DNA from: Desulfobacterales bacterium
Lineage (GTDB): Bacteria > Desulfobacterota > Desulfobacteria > Desulfobacterales > UBA5852
Length of the DNA stretch: 38,183 nt
Assembly: GCA_030065275.1 (NCBI GenBank)
Contig: JASJCV010000003.1
Coordinates: 1 to 38,183 of the forward strand
Direction of reading: 5' to 3'
Below are positions 15,689 through 23,016 of this stretch, piece after piece (position 1 is the stretch's first letter; every line of letters begins with the position of its first letter). The position numbers and the translations under genes are program-made. Below the pieces are notes generated by a model. The model saw only the letters and a program-made list of their open reading frames with translations, was not told where the DNA came from and did not search any database.

Positions 15689-16987
15689 TCAAACCTTGCA
15701 GGCCACGCCGGTTTCCAGGGCCTGGTCGAGATCGGCGATGATGTCTTCGACGTCTTCGATGCCGATGCTCAGCCGGATAAAGTCCGGCGTGACGCCGGCC
15801 GCCCGCTGCTCCGCTTCGCTCAGTTGTTCATGGGTGGTCGACGCCGGATGAATCACCAGGCTCTTGGCATCGCCGATGTTGGCCAGGTGGCTGACGAGGT
15901 TGAGACTTTCGATGAACTTCACGGCCGATTCCCTGCCGCCGCGGATGCCGAAACCCACCAGGGCGCCCTGGCCCCGGGGCAGGTATTTTTCCTTCAGGTG
16001 GGCGGTCTCCGCGGAGGCCAATCCGGGATAACGCACCCAGTCGACGCATCCGTGGTTTTCGAGAAACCGGGCCACCTCAAGGGCATTGTTCGAGTGGCGC
16101 TCCATGCGCAGGTGCAGGGTCTCGAGTCCCTGGAGAAAAAGCCAGGCATTGAAGGGGCTCATGGCGGCGCCCATGTCCCTCAGCCCCAGCACCCGGGCCC
16201 GCAGAATGAAGGCCAGGTCGCCAAATGTCTCGACAAATTTCAGACCGTGATAGGCCGGGTCGGGAGCGTCGAATTCCGGGAAACGGCCGGAGTTCCCCCA
16301 ATCGAAATGGCCTGAATCCACAATCAGCCCGCCGATCGAGGTGCCGTGCCCGCCGATAAACTTGGTGGCCGAGTGCACCACCACGGCGGCGCCGTGTTCG
16401 ATCGGACGGCACAAATAGGGCGTTGTGACCGTATTGTCCACCACCAGCGGAACGCCGTGGCGCCGGCCGGCGGCGGCAATCCCTTCGATATCGATGATGT
16501 CCAGTTTGGGATTGCCGATGCTCTCGACGAAGAAGGCCCGGGTCCTGTCCGTGACGGCCCGCTCCCAGGCGTCGATGTCGTTGGGGGCGACATATTTCAC
16601 CTGTATGCCCAGCCGGCTGAAGGTGTGGGTGAAGAGACTCACCGTGCCGCCGTACAGGTCGGTGGACGCTACGATTTCGTCCCCGGCCTTGGCCAGCGTC
16701 AGCACGGTCAGGGTTTCGGCCGCCTGTCCCGAAGCCACCGCCAGCGCGGCCGTCCCGCCCTCCAGTTCGGTGATGCGCTGCTCGAGGGCATCGGTGGTGG
16801 GGTTCATGATACGTGTGTAAATGTTGCCGAACTTGCGCAGACCGAAGAGATCGGCCGCATGCTGGGTGTCCTCGAAAACGTATGACGAAGTCTGATAGAT
16901 GGGGATGGCCCGTGAAAGGGTTTGGCTGTCGGGCGCATGTCCGGCGTGGATGGTGCGGGTTCCGAATCCCTGGTCGTTTTCACTCAT
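15689..16987 (-). CDS. metY: O-acetylhomoserine sulfhydrylase (aminocarboxypropyltransferase)
   Basis: A 432-residue PLP enzyme of the Cys/Met metabolism family, which makes homocysteine directly from O-acetylhomoserine and sulfide, suiting a sulfidogenic organism. Features are '[14 protein letters not shown]' at the N-terminus, the substrate loop '[13 protein letters not shown]', '[14 protein letters not shown]', the PLP-lysine region '[17 protein letters not shown]' (Lys in SATK) and '[13 protein letters not shown]' near the C-terminus. The track extends to 17083 through the riboswitch leader. The ATG at 16987 has a GGAGG ribosome-binding site and fits the family start. It is the first gene of the operon, behind a SAM riboswitch and terminator. 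Confidence 0.95.
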   Translation of the reverse strand: MSENDQGFGTRTIHAGHAPDSQTLSRAIPIYQTSSYVFEDTQHAADLFGLRKFGNIYTRIMNPTTDALEQRITELEGGTAALAVASGQAAETLTVLTLAKAGDEIVASTDLYGGTVSLFTHTFSRLGIQVKYVAPNDIDAWERAVTDRTRAFFVESIGNPKLDIIDIEGIAAAGRRHGVPLVVDNTVTTPYLCRPIEHGAAVVVHSATKFIGGHGTSIGGLIVDSGHFDWGNSGRFPEFDAPDPAYHGLKFVETFGDLAFILRARVLGLRDMGAAMSPFNAWLFLQGLETLHLRMERHSNNALEVARFLENHGCVDWVRYPGLASAETAHLKEKYLPRGQGALVGFGIRGGRESAVKFIESLNLVSHLANIGDAKSLVIHPASTTHEQLSEAEQRAAGVTPDFIRLSIGIEDVEDIIADLDQALETGVACKV

Positions 16988-17021
16988 AGCATTGGCCTCC
17001 GTTCGCTGTCCGGTCTGCAAT

Positions 17022-17047
17022 AAAAAAACCTCTCGCAAGGGAGAGGC
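17022..17047 (-). terminator. intrinsic terminator of the SAM riboswitch expression platform
   Basis: Minus strand GCCTCTC-CCTTGC-GAGAGG followed by seven T. It lies between the aptamer and the metY ribosome-binding site, as in transcription-attenuating SAM-I switches. Confidence 0.85.
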
Positions 17048-17070
17048 TTCGATCCATTTGAAGCGTGACC

Positions 17071-17160
17071 TCATGTTTCCCATGACGGGCTGGATTTGGC
17101 ACCTTTTGGTCAGGTTGCCGGGCGGTCTTCAGGCCAGATCCCTCGCGCCACTCCACATGA
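17071..17160 (-). ncRNA. SAM-I (S-box) riboswitch aptamer
   Basis: Minus strand carries the S-box core: GAGGGATCTGGCC, then CCCGGCAACC, then GGTGCCAAATCCAGC and a closing GGGAAACATGA. P1 is formed by TCATGT (5', 17155-17160) with ACATGA (3', 17071-17076), six perfect pairs. Followed by a T-tailed hairpin before metY. High S-adenosylmethionine should stop transcription of metY-metX-metW. The variable loops are compact, so a SAM-I/IV variant is possible. Confidence 0.9.
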
Positions 17161-17174
17161 AAATTATTTTCGTA

Positions 17175-17202
17175 ACAATATGCGTCTTCGGCGGAATGTC
17201 AA
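17175..17202 (-). promoter_or_regulatory. sigma-70 promoter of the met operon
   Basis: Minus strand TTGACA (perfect -35), 16-base spacer, TATTGT (-10). It would start transcription about ten bases before the riboswitch P1 stem. Confidence 0.65.
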
Positions 17203-17241
17203 GAATCTTCGGTGATGAATGCCTCGGACGTGGCCCGCGCA

Positions 17242-17270
17242 TTGACTTCGACCCAATGGGCTGGTAAAAG
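17242..17270 (+). promoter_or_regulatory. sigma-70 promoter of the cobalamin riboswitch transcript
   Basis: TTGACT, a 17-base spacer and TAAAAG. The predicted start falls just before the aptamer P1 stem at 17280. Confidence 0.5.
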
Positions 17271-17279
17271 ATCGAACTC

Positions 17280-17459
17280 TATCGAGCGGTAACGGAACAC
17301 GGTGTGAAACCGTGACGGACCCGCCGCTGTGATCGGGGACGCAGGGCCGCGCCACAACGGTCACTGCCTGGCGCTGAATCGTGATTGGCACGGACGGTAG
17401 CCACGCGGGAAGACCGGCCCCTGCGAATGAGCCGAAAGTCAGAAGACGACCGCTCGATA
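17280..17459 (+). ncRNA. cobalamin riboswitch
   Basis: Conserved AdoCbl-type elements appear in order: GGAACACGGTGTGAAACCG, then GACGGACCCGCCGCTGTGA (the B12-box-like core) and CGGGGACGC, then GCCAC ... CGGGAAGACCGGCCCC, then ATGAGCCGAAAGTCAGAAGAC. P1 is perfect over at least ten pairs: ATCGAGCGGT (17281-17290) with ACCGCTCGAT (17449-17458). An intrinsic terminator follows at 17478. The genes downstream in the same direction are the MDR dehydrogenase and the TrpD-like gene, so both should be repressed when adenosylcobalamin is plentiful. Confidence 0.93.
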
Positions 17460-17477
17460 TGCCAAGGACCTGATGGT

Positions 17478-17522
17478 AAAGGGCTCCTGGGGTCATCCAC
17501 GACCCGGGAAGCCCTTTTTTAT
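17478..17522 (+). terminator. intrinsic terminator of the cobalamin riboswitch
   Basis: AAAGGGCT ... GGGGTC, loop ATCCAC, GACCC ... AGCCCTTT, running into a T-rich tail (CCCTTTTTTATTTT). It lies about 20 bases after the aptamer and is the likely expression platform. Confidence 0.85.
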
Positions 17523-17523
17523 T

Positions 17524-17625
17524 TTGACGCCCTCGGAAAAAACCCGATGGCGGCGTTACGCGAAGCCCTCGTCATTGCGGCTTGCCGTAACTAGGCCGCA
17601 CGCCTCGGGTGTCTGCGGCCGTCGC
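17524..17625. repeat. dispersed intergenic repeat, copy B
   Basis: Segment 17553-17581 (GCGTTACGCGAAGCCCTCGT...) matches the inverted copy at 13813-13841 with two mismatches in 29 bases. A perfect 7-bp hairpin GGCCGCA / TGCGGCC (17594-17620) follows, then an AT-rich tail. It separates the cobalamin riboswitch terminator from the dehydrogenase gene. Confidence 0.6.
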
Positions 17626-17707
17626 TCGAAATTTTTATAAGACCGTCTGATGTATGACCGTGGCGATTTTTTCTTATTTGCATCCCTTGGAAAAGGATGG
17701 TGGTCCT

Positions 17708-18691
17708 ATGAGCAAGCCGTCGGTTCAAGTCGTTGAAATCGGCCGTTTTGAATTCAGGGAGATGCCGGTTCAACCTCCTGGCGATGACGAGGTTTTGATT
17801 TGCGTTGCGGTGACGGGGCTTTGCCGCACGGATCTTAAAATCGTCCGCGTGGGCCATCGGGATCTGGTCCTGCCACGCGTTCCGGGCGAGGAGGTCGTCG
17901 GCACGGTTGAGGCCCTGGGCCGCCGCGTCGAGGGGCTTGCCGTCGGCGAGCGTGTCTATGTCTACCCGGGGGTGTGGTGCGGTCGGTGCCCGGCCTGCCG
18001 GGCCGGGGCTGAAAATCTCTGCCGCGAAATGCAGATCATGGGATTCCACCGCGACGGTGGTTTCGGGCCCCATGTCACCGTTCCGGCCAAGAGCGTGATA
18101 CCGCTTCCGGACGGTCTCGCGAACGACGAGGCCGTGTTGGCCGAGCCGCTCTCCTGTGTCCTGAACGCGCTCGAACTTGGCCGCCTCCAGACCGGCGAAA
18201 CCATCGGTATCTGGGGCGCCGGCCCGGCCGGCACGCTGCTGGCGCGGGCGGCGCGGGCGCTCGGCGCCCGGCCCGTCAACATTGAACCGGACCGTCGCCG
18301 AAGGGAATTGGTCGGCGGGCGGGAGACGCCCGGGGAGGAGCGCTTCGATGTCGCCGTCGTGGCCGTGGGCGCCCCTGACGCCTACCGGGCGGCGCTCGCC
18401 CATCTGGCCCCGCGGGGCCGCCTGGTGGTGTTTTCCGGGTTGCCGCCGGCGGACGACCGACCGGCTGTGAGCTTTAACCAACTGCATTATCTTGAGCAGA
18501 CCCTGGTGGGGGCCTACGGTTGCAGTTACCGTCACGGTCAGGACGCCCTTGAGCTGATCGCAGACGGCCGTGTGCCGGTCGGCGACATGATCTCCCATCG
18601 TCTGCCCCTGAAACGACTGGACGAGGCCCTGACGCTCGTGGAGGAACGGGCCGGCATGAAAATACTTCTCGACCCCTGGCAGGAGGACTGA
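17708..18691 (+). CDS. medium-chain zinc-dependent alcohol dehydrogenase-like protein
   Basis: A 327-residue MDR-superfamily protein. The structural-zinc cysteines are intact (Cys91, Cys94, Cys97, Cys105 in 'CGRCPACRAGAENLC'). The catalytic Cys39 ('GLCRTDLK') is present, but the usual GHE histidine is replaced ('PGEEVVG', Glu61-Glu62). The Rossmann motif 'GIWGAGPAG' is present, yet the following segment is about 20 residues shorter than usual, jumping from 'IEPDRRR' to 'FDVAVVAVGAP'. It may therefore be divergent in zinc or cofactor use. The ATG at 17708 has AAGGATGG upstream; the track ATG at 17654 lacks a ribosome-binding site. It lies downstream of a cobalamin riboswitch and six bases before the TrpD-like gene. 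Substrate unknown; a role in cobamide side-chain or lower-ligand chemistry is inference. Confidence 0.85.
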   Translation: MSKPSVQVVEIGRFEFREMPVQPPGDDEVLICVAVTGLCRTDLKIVRVGHRDLVLPRVPGEEVVGTVEALGRRVEGLAVGERVYVYPGVWCGRCPACRAGAENLCREMQIMGFHRDGGFGPHVTVPAKSVIPLPDGLANDEAVLAEPLSCVLNALELGRLQTGETIGIWGAGPAGTLLARAARALGARPVNIEPDRRRRELVGGRETPGEERFDVAVVAVGAPDAYRAALAHLAPRGRLVVFSGLPPADDRPAVSFNQLHYLEQTLVGAYGCSYRHGQDALELIADGRVPVGDMISHRLPLKRLDEALTLVEERAGMKILLDPWQED

Positions 18692-18697
18692 CGTCGC

Positions 18698-19840
18698 ATG
18701 CACGCCGAGGAATCGATCAAACGTTTTGGCCGCTACATTCAAAGACTGATCAACCGGGAGGATCTGAGCCGCACCGAAAGCTACACGCTTTTCTGCCAGC
18801 TCCTGAATGACGAGCAGCCCGATCTGCAGCAGGGCGCCTTTCTGGCCGCCCTGGCGGCCAAGGGCGAAACCCCGGATGAAATCGCCGGGGCCTGGCAGGC
18901 GATCTACGAACGGGACACGGTGCGGACCGAAGGCCATCTGGGAACGCCGCTGGTGGAGAACTCGGGCACCGGCATGGATGCCCTCAAGACCTTCAACGTC
19001 AGTTCGGCCGCTGCGGTGGTGGCGGCGGCCGGCGGGGTACGCATGGCCCGCCATGGTGCGCGCGCCCTGACCTCCAGTTGCGGCACCGTCGATCTGCTCG
19101 AGGCGGTGGGCCTCGATGTCGAATGCGACGTGGCCACCGTGGCCCGCAGCATTCGCGAGACCGGCATCGGGCTGTTCAACGGTATGAGTCCCGCCACCCA
19201 TCCCCGGGCCCTGGCGCGGATTCTCTCCCAGATCCGCTTCGGCTCGACCCTCAACATCGCCGCCTCGCTGGCCAGCCCCTGCCGGCCGACCCACGGCCTG
19301 CGCGGCGTCTACAGTGAAAATCTGATCGCACCGGCGGCCACGGTCATGAAGGCTATTGGCTATCGGCGGGCGCTGGTGGTTCACGGTCTGGACGCCGAGG
19401 GCCGTCGGGGCATGGACGAACTCTCGAATCTGGGCATCAGCCGGGTACGCGAAATCCACGCCGACGGCGTGGAGACCACGTTTACCCTGGTGCCCGAGGA
19501 TGTGGGCCTGCCGCGACGTGAGTACGCCGAGATTGCCGCCACCGGCGATCGCTCGAAGGAGGCCGTGCGCTTTCTGCAAACGGTCGGGGGGGTTGAAAGG
19601 GGCGGCTGCGAGGAAATCACCTGCCTGAACGCGGGGGCGCTGTTCTACCTTGTGGATCAAACACCCCGGCTGGCCGAGGGCGTCCGGCGCGCCCGCGCCC
19701 TGATCCGCGAAGGCCGGGCCCTGAGGAAAATGGTCCACTGGGTGGCCACCCAGGCCGATGCCGCCGGAGAGGGCATCCGGCGGCTGCAGTCCGTGGCCGA
19801 CCACGCCGGGCTGGGTCCGGCCGTGAGGGCCGCCCTTTGA
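18698..19840 (+). CDS. TrpD-like (anthranilate phosphoribosyltransferase family) protein
   Basis: A 380-residue member of the TrpD / nucleoside-phosphorylase class III fold: N-terminal helical domain, then the alpha/beta PRPP-binding domain. The TrpD 'GTGGDG..FNvSt' loop reads 'SGTGMDALKTFNVSS' (residues 89-103), 'KHGNR' reads 'RHGARALTSSCG' (118-128), and 'RTIFNpLGPL.NP' reads 'STLNIAASLASPC'. The later 'LVVHGLDAEGRRGMDELSNLG' and 'TLVPEDVGLP' follow the family closely. Key substrate positions differ, and no trp genes are present, so anthranilate is probably not the substrate. It is translated six bases after the MDR gene and sits under the cobalamin riboswitch, which suggests phosphoribosylation of another aromatic, possibly a cobamide lower-ligand base. 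That role is inference; family membership is firm. Confidence 0.88.
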   Translation: MHAEESIKRFGRYIQRLINREDLSRTESYTLFCQLLNDEQPDLQQGAFLAALAAKGETPDEIAGAWQAIYERDTVRTEGHLGTPLVENSGTGMDALKTFNVSSAAAVVAAAGGVRMARHGARALTSSCGTVDLLEAVGLDVECDVATVARSIRETGIGLFNGMSPATHPRALARILSQIRFGSTLNIAASLASPCRPTHGLRGVYSENLIAPAATVMKAIGYRRALVVHGLDAEGRRGMDELSNLGISRVREIHADGVETTFTLVPEDVGLPRREYAEIAATGDRSKEAVRFLQTVGGVERGGCEEITCLNAGALFYLVDQTPRLAEGVRRARALIREGRALRKMVHWVATQADAAGEGIRRLQSVADHAGLGPAVRAAL

Positions 19841-19861
19841 CCGGAAGCTCCGGCGGGGCGC

Positions 19862-21022
19862 TCAGGGCGCTTCGTCGCTCCAATCCCCGCGTCGCGCGGT
19901 CAGGAGCGCCGCCGCGAGCATGATCAATCCCAGCCCGGCCAGGGCCGGGAAAAAACTGCCCGCGTAGTCGTAGGTGTAGCCGGCCGCCAGCGGGGCCAGG
20001 GCCGCCGGGATGTTGGCCGAAAACAGCCAGCCGTAGATCTGCCCCACATGGTCCGCGCCCCAGATGCGCGCCGTCGTGGACGCGTAGATCACGAGCACCC
20101 CTCCGTAGTTCAACCCGGTCAGGATGGCGAAGGCCCAGAGCCCTGCGGCGGTGTCCAGGATCAGTGGGGCCGCCAGCAGAATGCCGGCCTGAGCCAGCAG
20201 GTTGGCGCGGATCATGCCATCGGTGGTGCGACGGTCGAACTGCCAGCCCCATCCGACACGGCCGGCCGCGTTGGCCAGCGCGAACAGCGCCACGGCGGCC
20301 ACGCCGGCGGCGGCTCCGCCGCCGGTCTGAAGATCCTTGAGATTGGCATTGACGGCGAAACCAGCGGCCAGCCCGGCGCCCATGGCCGCATAGAGCCGCC
20401 AGAAAAACGGCGTGCCGATGATCCGCTTCAGGGGCAACGGCCGTGGGCGTTCGGCTTCCGTGCCCGGCGGGTTGGCCATGCAGGCCCCGGCCGCCGTCAC
20501 CAGCACCATAAACCCGGCCCCACAGGTGGCGAAAACCGCATAGGGGGTCAGCCCCAGGCGGTGCATCATCACCCCCCCGATCTGACTTACCACAGCCGCT
20601 CCGCCACCGAAGCCCGCCACGGCGATACCGGTCACCAGGCCTTTGTGCGCCGGAAACCAGCGAATACAGGTGGCGATGGGCACGATATAGGCGAATCCGG
20701 CCCCGACGCCCGCCAGAAGACCGATCCCCAGCGCTGTAAATGCGAAGTGCAGGGGGCCCAGCGCGGCGAGCAGCCAGCCGCTGCCGAAGAGCACGCCGCC
20801 CAGCATGGCGCAGCGCCGCGGCCCCAGGCGCGGCAGAAAACTGCCGGCCAACACCATGGTGGCCGGAAAGGCGAAGTAAAAAAGGGTGAACGGCAGCTGG
20901 GCGGTGCCCTGCAGCACACCGGTCAGTGCCCTTAGCGGCTGGACATAGATCGACCAGGAGTAGGTCGCGCCCAGGCACATTTGCATGATGACCGCCGCTG
21001 CGAGGATCAGATAGCGGTTCAT
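19862..21022 (-). CDS. MFS transporter, oxalate/formate antiporter (OFA)-like
   Basis: A 386-residue major facilitator with about 12 membrane helices. The first helix 'LGATYSWSIYVQPL' and 'FPAHKGLVTGIAVAGFGGGAA' are hallmarks of the OFA group, which exchanges small mono- and dicarboxylates. The start (ATGA overlap, four bases with the gntR stop) shows it is the last gene of the dctPQM-glcDF-gntR operon. In that context it may export a product or give a second route for a carboxylate such as lactate, glycolate or oxalate. Specificity cannot be read from sequence. Confidence 0.82.
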   Translation of the reverse strand: MNRYLILAAAVIMQMCLGATYSWSIYVQPLRALTGVLQGTAQLPFTLFYFAFPATMVLAGSFLPRLGPRRCAMLGGVLFGSGWLLAALGPLHFAFTALGIGLLAGVGAGFAYIVPIATCIRWFPAHKGLVTGIAVAGFGGGAAVVSQIGGVMMHRLGLTPYAVFATCGAGFMVLVTAAGACMANPPGTEAERPRPLPLKRIIGTPFFWRLYAAMGAGLAAGFAVNANLKDLQTGGGAAAGVAAVALFALANAAGRVGWGWQFDRRTTDGMIRANLLAQAGILLAAPLILDTAAGLWAFAILTGLNYGGVLVIYASTTARIWGADHVGQIYGWLFSANIPAALAPLAAGYTYDYAGSFFPALAGLGLIMLAAALLTARRGDWSDEAP

Positions 21023-21726
21023 TGACGGCGGCTGAAGAAGTCGATGACGAAGGAGATGTGATTGCGCATGGCGTCGTAGGCATCTTCGGGATCACGGCGG
21101 CGAATGGCATCGAAGATGGCTTTGTGCTGCTGAATGATGGTCTCGATGTTTTCCGGGACCTGGTAAAGGTGGAGCAGGTTCTCGCGAATCCCCATATGCA
21201 GAAAATCGGAGACATTCTTCATGATGTAGATCTGCAACGGGTTTTTGGTGGCGGCCGCAATGGCCATGTGAAAGGCCAGATCGCCCTCGGTGCCCAGCCC
21301 GCCGGAACTGATATCGCGTTCCATCTCGCCGATGGCCTTTTCGATGGCCTCGAGTTCGTCCGCATCGATACGCTGGGCGGCCAGGGAGGCGGCGGTACAT
21401 TCGATCCCCATGCGCATTTCCAGTAAATCGATGAGGCTCGCATCCTGGGTTTCCATGACCGTGGCCAACGGAATTTGAACCGCTTCGTCGATGGGGCGCA
21501 CGAAGGTCCCCTGCCCCTGGCGTTGCTCCAGAAAACGCAGGGTTACCAGCTTGTTGATGGCTTCGCGGACGGAATTGCGGCTGACATTCAGGGCTTCGGC
21601 CAACTCGCGCTCGGTCATGATCTTCTGGCCGGGCTGGTAGTCGCCCCGGAAAATCAGCTCCCGCAGCTGGTCGAAGACCTGATCGGAGATACGTTTGGGT
21701 TGGATCGGTTTGAGTTCTATCTTCAT
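21019..21726 (-). CDS. GntR-family (FadR/LldR-type) transcriptional regulator
   Basis: A 235-residue regulator. The N-terminal winged helix is 'PGQKIMTERELAEALNVSRNSVREAINKL' with wing 'GQGTFV'. The all-helical C-terminal FCD effector domain carries the metal/ligand histidines expected in 'DLAFHMAIAAATKN' and later 'QQHKAIFDAI' and 'MRNHISFV'. FCD regulators such as LldR, GlcC and PdhR sense 2-hydroxy or 2-oxo acids and bind TGGT-N3-ACCA sites; such a site lies at the dctP promoter of this operon (27976-27986). Overlaps of four bases with glcF upstream and the MFS gene downstream show tight coupling. Probable autoregulating local repressor or activator. Confidence 0.92.
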   Translation of the reverse strand: MKIELKPIQPKRISDQVFDQLRELIFRGDYQPGQKIMTERELAEALNVSRNSVREAINKLVTLRFLEQRQGQGTFVRPIDEAVQIPLATVMETQDASLIDLLEMRMGIECTAASLAAQRIDADELEAIEKAIGEMERDISSGGLGTEGDLAFHMAIAAATKNPLQIYIMKNVSDFLHMGIRENLLHLYQVPENIETIIQQHKAIFDAIRRRDPEDAYDAMRNHISFVIDFFSRRQ

Positions 21727-23012
21727 GGGTCAAGGGCCTCGGCCACAAGTTCGACGGGATGGCGGACAGCGACCGCCGCACCGGCCTGCGAGAGCATGTC
21801 GGAGATTTGAATCATGCAGGCCGGACATCCTGTCGCCAGCACATCGGCCCGGGTATCCATGATCTGGGCCGCTTTTTTCGTGCCGATTTGTTTGGAAATC
21901 GCGTAGTGCTGCAAGTTAAAGCTTCCGCCCATACCGCAACACCAGTCGGATTCAGCCATCTCTGCAAGCCGGCAACCGGGGGTCGCCTGAACAAGGTCGC
22001 GCGGCGCGCTGAACACTTTGAGGCTTTTTTTCAAATGGCAGGGATCGTGGTAGGTCACGCGGCGGGGGATTTCGGGGGCGTCCGCCGGCGGGCTGTAGTT
22101 GACCTCCGCGGTCAGGAACTGATTGATGTCCATGGTTCGCCGGGCCAAGCGCGCGGCGGCTTCACGCTGGCGCTTGGCGGCCATGCGGGGCCAGATCTCG
22201 TGGATGGTCGCCGTGCAGGTGGCGCAGGCCGTTACCAGCCGATCGAATTCGCCGGCTTCAAACAGGCTCAGGTTGTGATCCAGCAGTTTGTGAAAGGTGT
22301 CCAGATCTCCGCTGGAGAGGGCCGGAATGCCACAACAGCCCTGATTTTCGGGTAGAAAGACACCCACCCCGCAGTGGTCCATGACTTTGAGGGTGCTGTG
22401 GGCGATATTGGGAAAGAGCTTGTCGATGAGACAGCCGGTAAAAACCGCGACCTTGCGGCCGGAGGCACCCGCCGGGCGATCGACGGAAGGCACCTGACGA
22501 TGAAAGGGAACTGGTGCCAGGGGGCGGAAATGGCGATCCTGGAGCAGGGGCGACATGACCCGGGCACAGGATGTCCCGATGATGTCATTGACCGGGCGGC
22601 TGAAGATGCGCTGGAACCGGGCCCCCCATTCGGTCAGTCGATCGAAAAGCGACGGGTTGGCCAGCATGCCGCGCAGAACCAGCCGCTTGGTCGGTGGCAG
22701 CCCCATGAAACCGGTGAGGATGGCCCGGGCTTTGAGGAAGATCTCCTGCACATCGACCCCGCTGGGGCAGTTGGCCGCGCAGGAGCCGCACAGCAGACAT
22801 TTGTTGAGCCGCGCGTAAACCCCTTCCGGGTCGTCGAAAATGGATTCCATCAATCCGCTTAACAACGCCAGTTTGCCGCGGGTCACGTCGGCCTCCCGTC
22901 CCGTCTGGTCGAACACGGGGCAGACCGATTGGCACATACCGCATTTCATACAAACGACCAGTTGATCTTCTAACTCCCGCATCAGGCGGGCCAGTACTTC
23001 CATTGAGGCCAT
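21723..23012 (-). CDS. glcF: (Fe-S)-binding subunit of a 2-hydroxyacid oxidase/dehydrogenase
   Basis: A 429-residue GlcF-type protein. Two [4Fe-4S] motifs lie at the N-terminus, Cys21/24/27/31 ('CMKCGMCQSVCP') and Cys72/75/78/82 ('CLLCGSCAANCP'). Two CCG domains follow, 'FTGCLIDKLFP...ENQGCCGIP' and 'YHDPCHLKKS...WCCGMGGSF', which bind a further cluster in this family. It carries electrons from the flavoprotein encoded four bases upstream to quinone or another acceptor. Both ends are coupled, with glcD before it and gntR overlapping after it. Glycolate, D-lactate and other 2-hydroxyacids are all possible substrates of the pair. Confidence 0.93.
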   Translation of the reverse strand: MASMEVLARLMRELEDQLVVCMKCGMCQSVCPVFDQTGREADVTRGKLALLSGLMESIFDDPEGVYARLNKCLLCGSCAANCPSGVDVQEIFLKARAILTGFMGLPPTKRLVLRGMLANPSLFDRLTEWGARFQRIFSRPVNDIIGTSCARVMSPLLQDRHFRPLAPVPFHRQVPSVDRPAGASGRKVAVFTGCLIDKLFPNIAHSTLKVMDHCGVGVFLPENQGCCGIPALSSGDLDTFHKLLDHNLSLFEAGEFDRLVTACATCTATIHEIWPRMAAKRQREAAARLARRTMDINQFLTAEVNYSPPADAPEIPRRVTYHDPCHLKKSLKVFSAPRDLVQATPGCRLAEMAESDWCCGMGGSFNLQHYAISKQIGTKKAAQIMDTRADVLATGCPACMIQISDMLSQAGAAVAVRHPVELVAEALDP

Positions 23013-23016
23013 AGCG

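Noticed and set aside
14522-16315. 597-codon plus-strand ORF over metX/metY
   Set aside because: Antisense shadow of two clear enzymes in GC-rich DNA; Gly/Val/His-rich with no domain motifs.
17591-19804. 737-codon minus-strand ORF over the MDR and TrpD-like genes
   Set aside because: Antisense shadow, low complexity, no motif; the plus-strand genes have clear family signatures.
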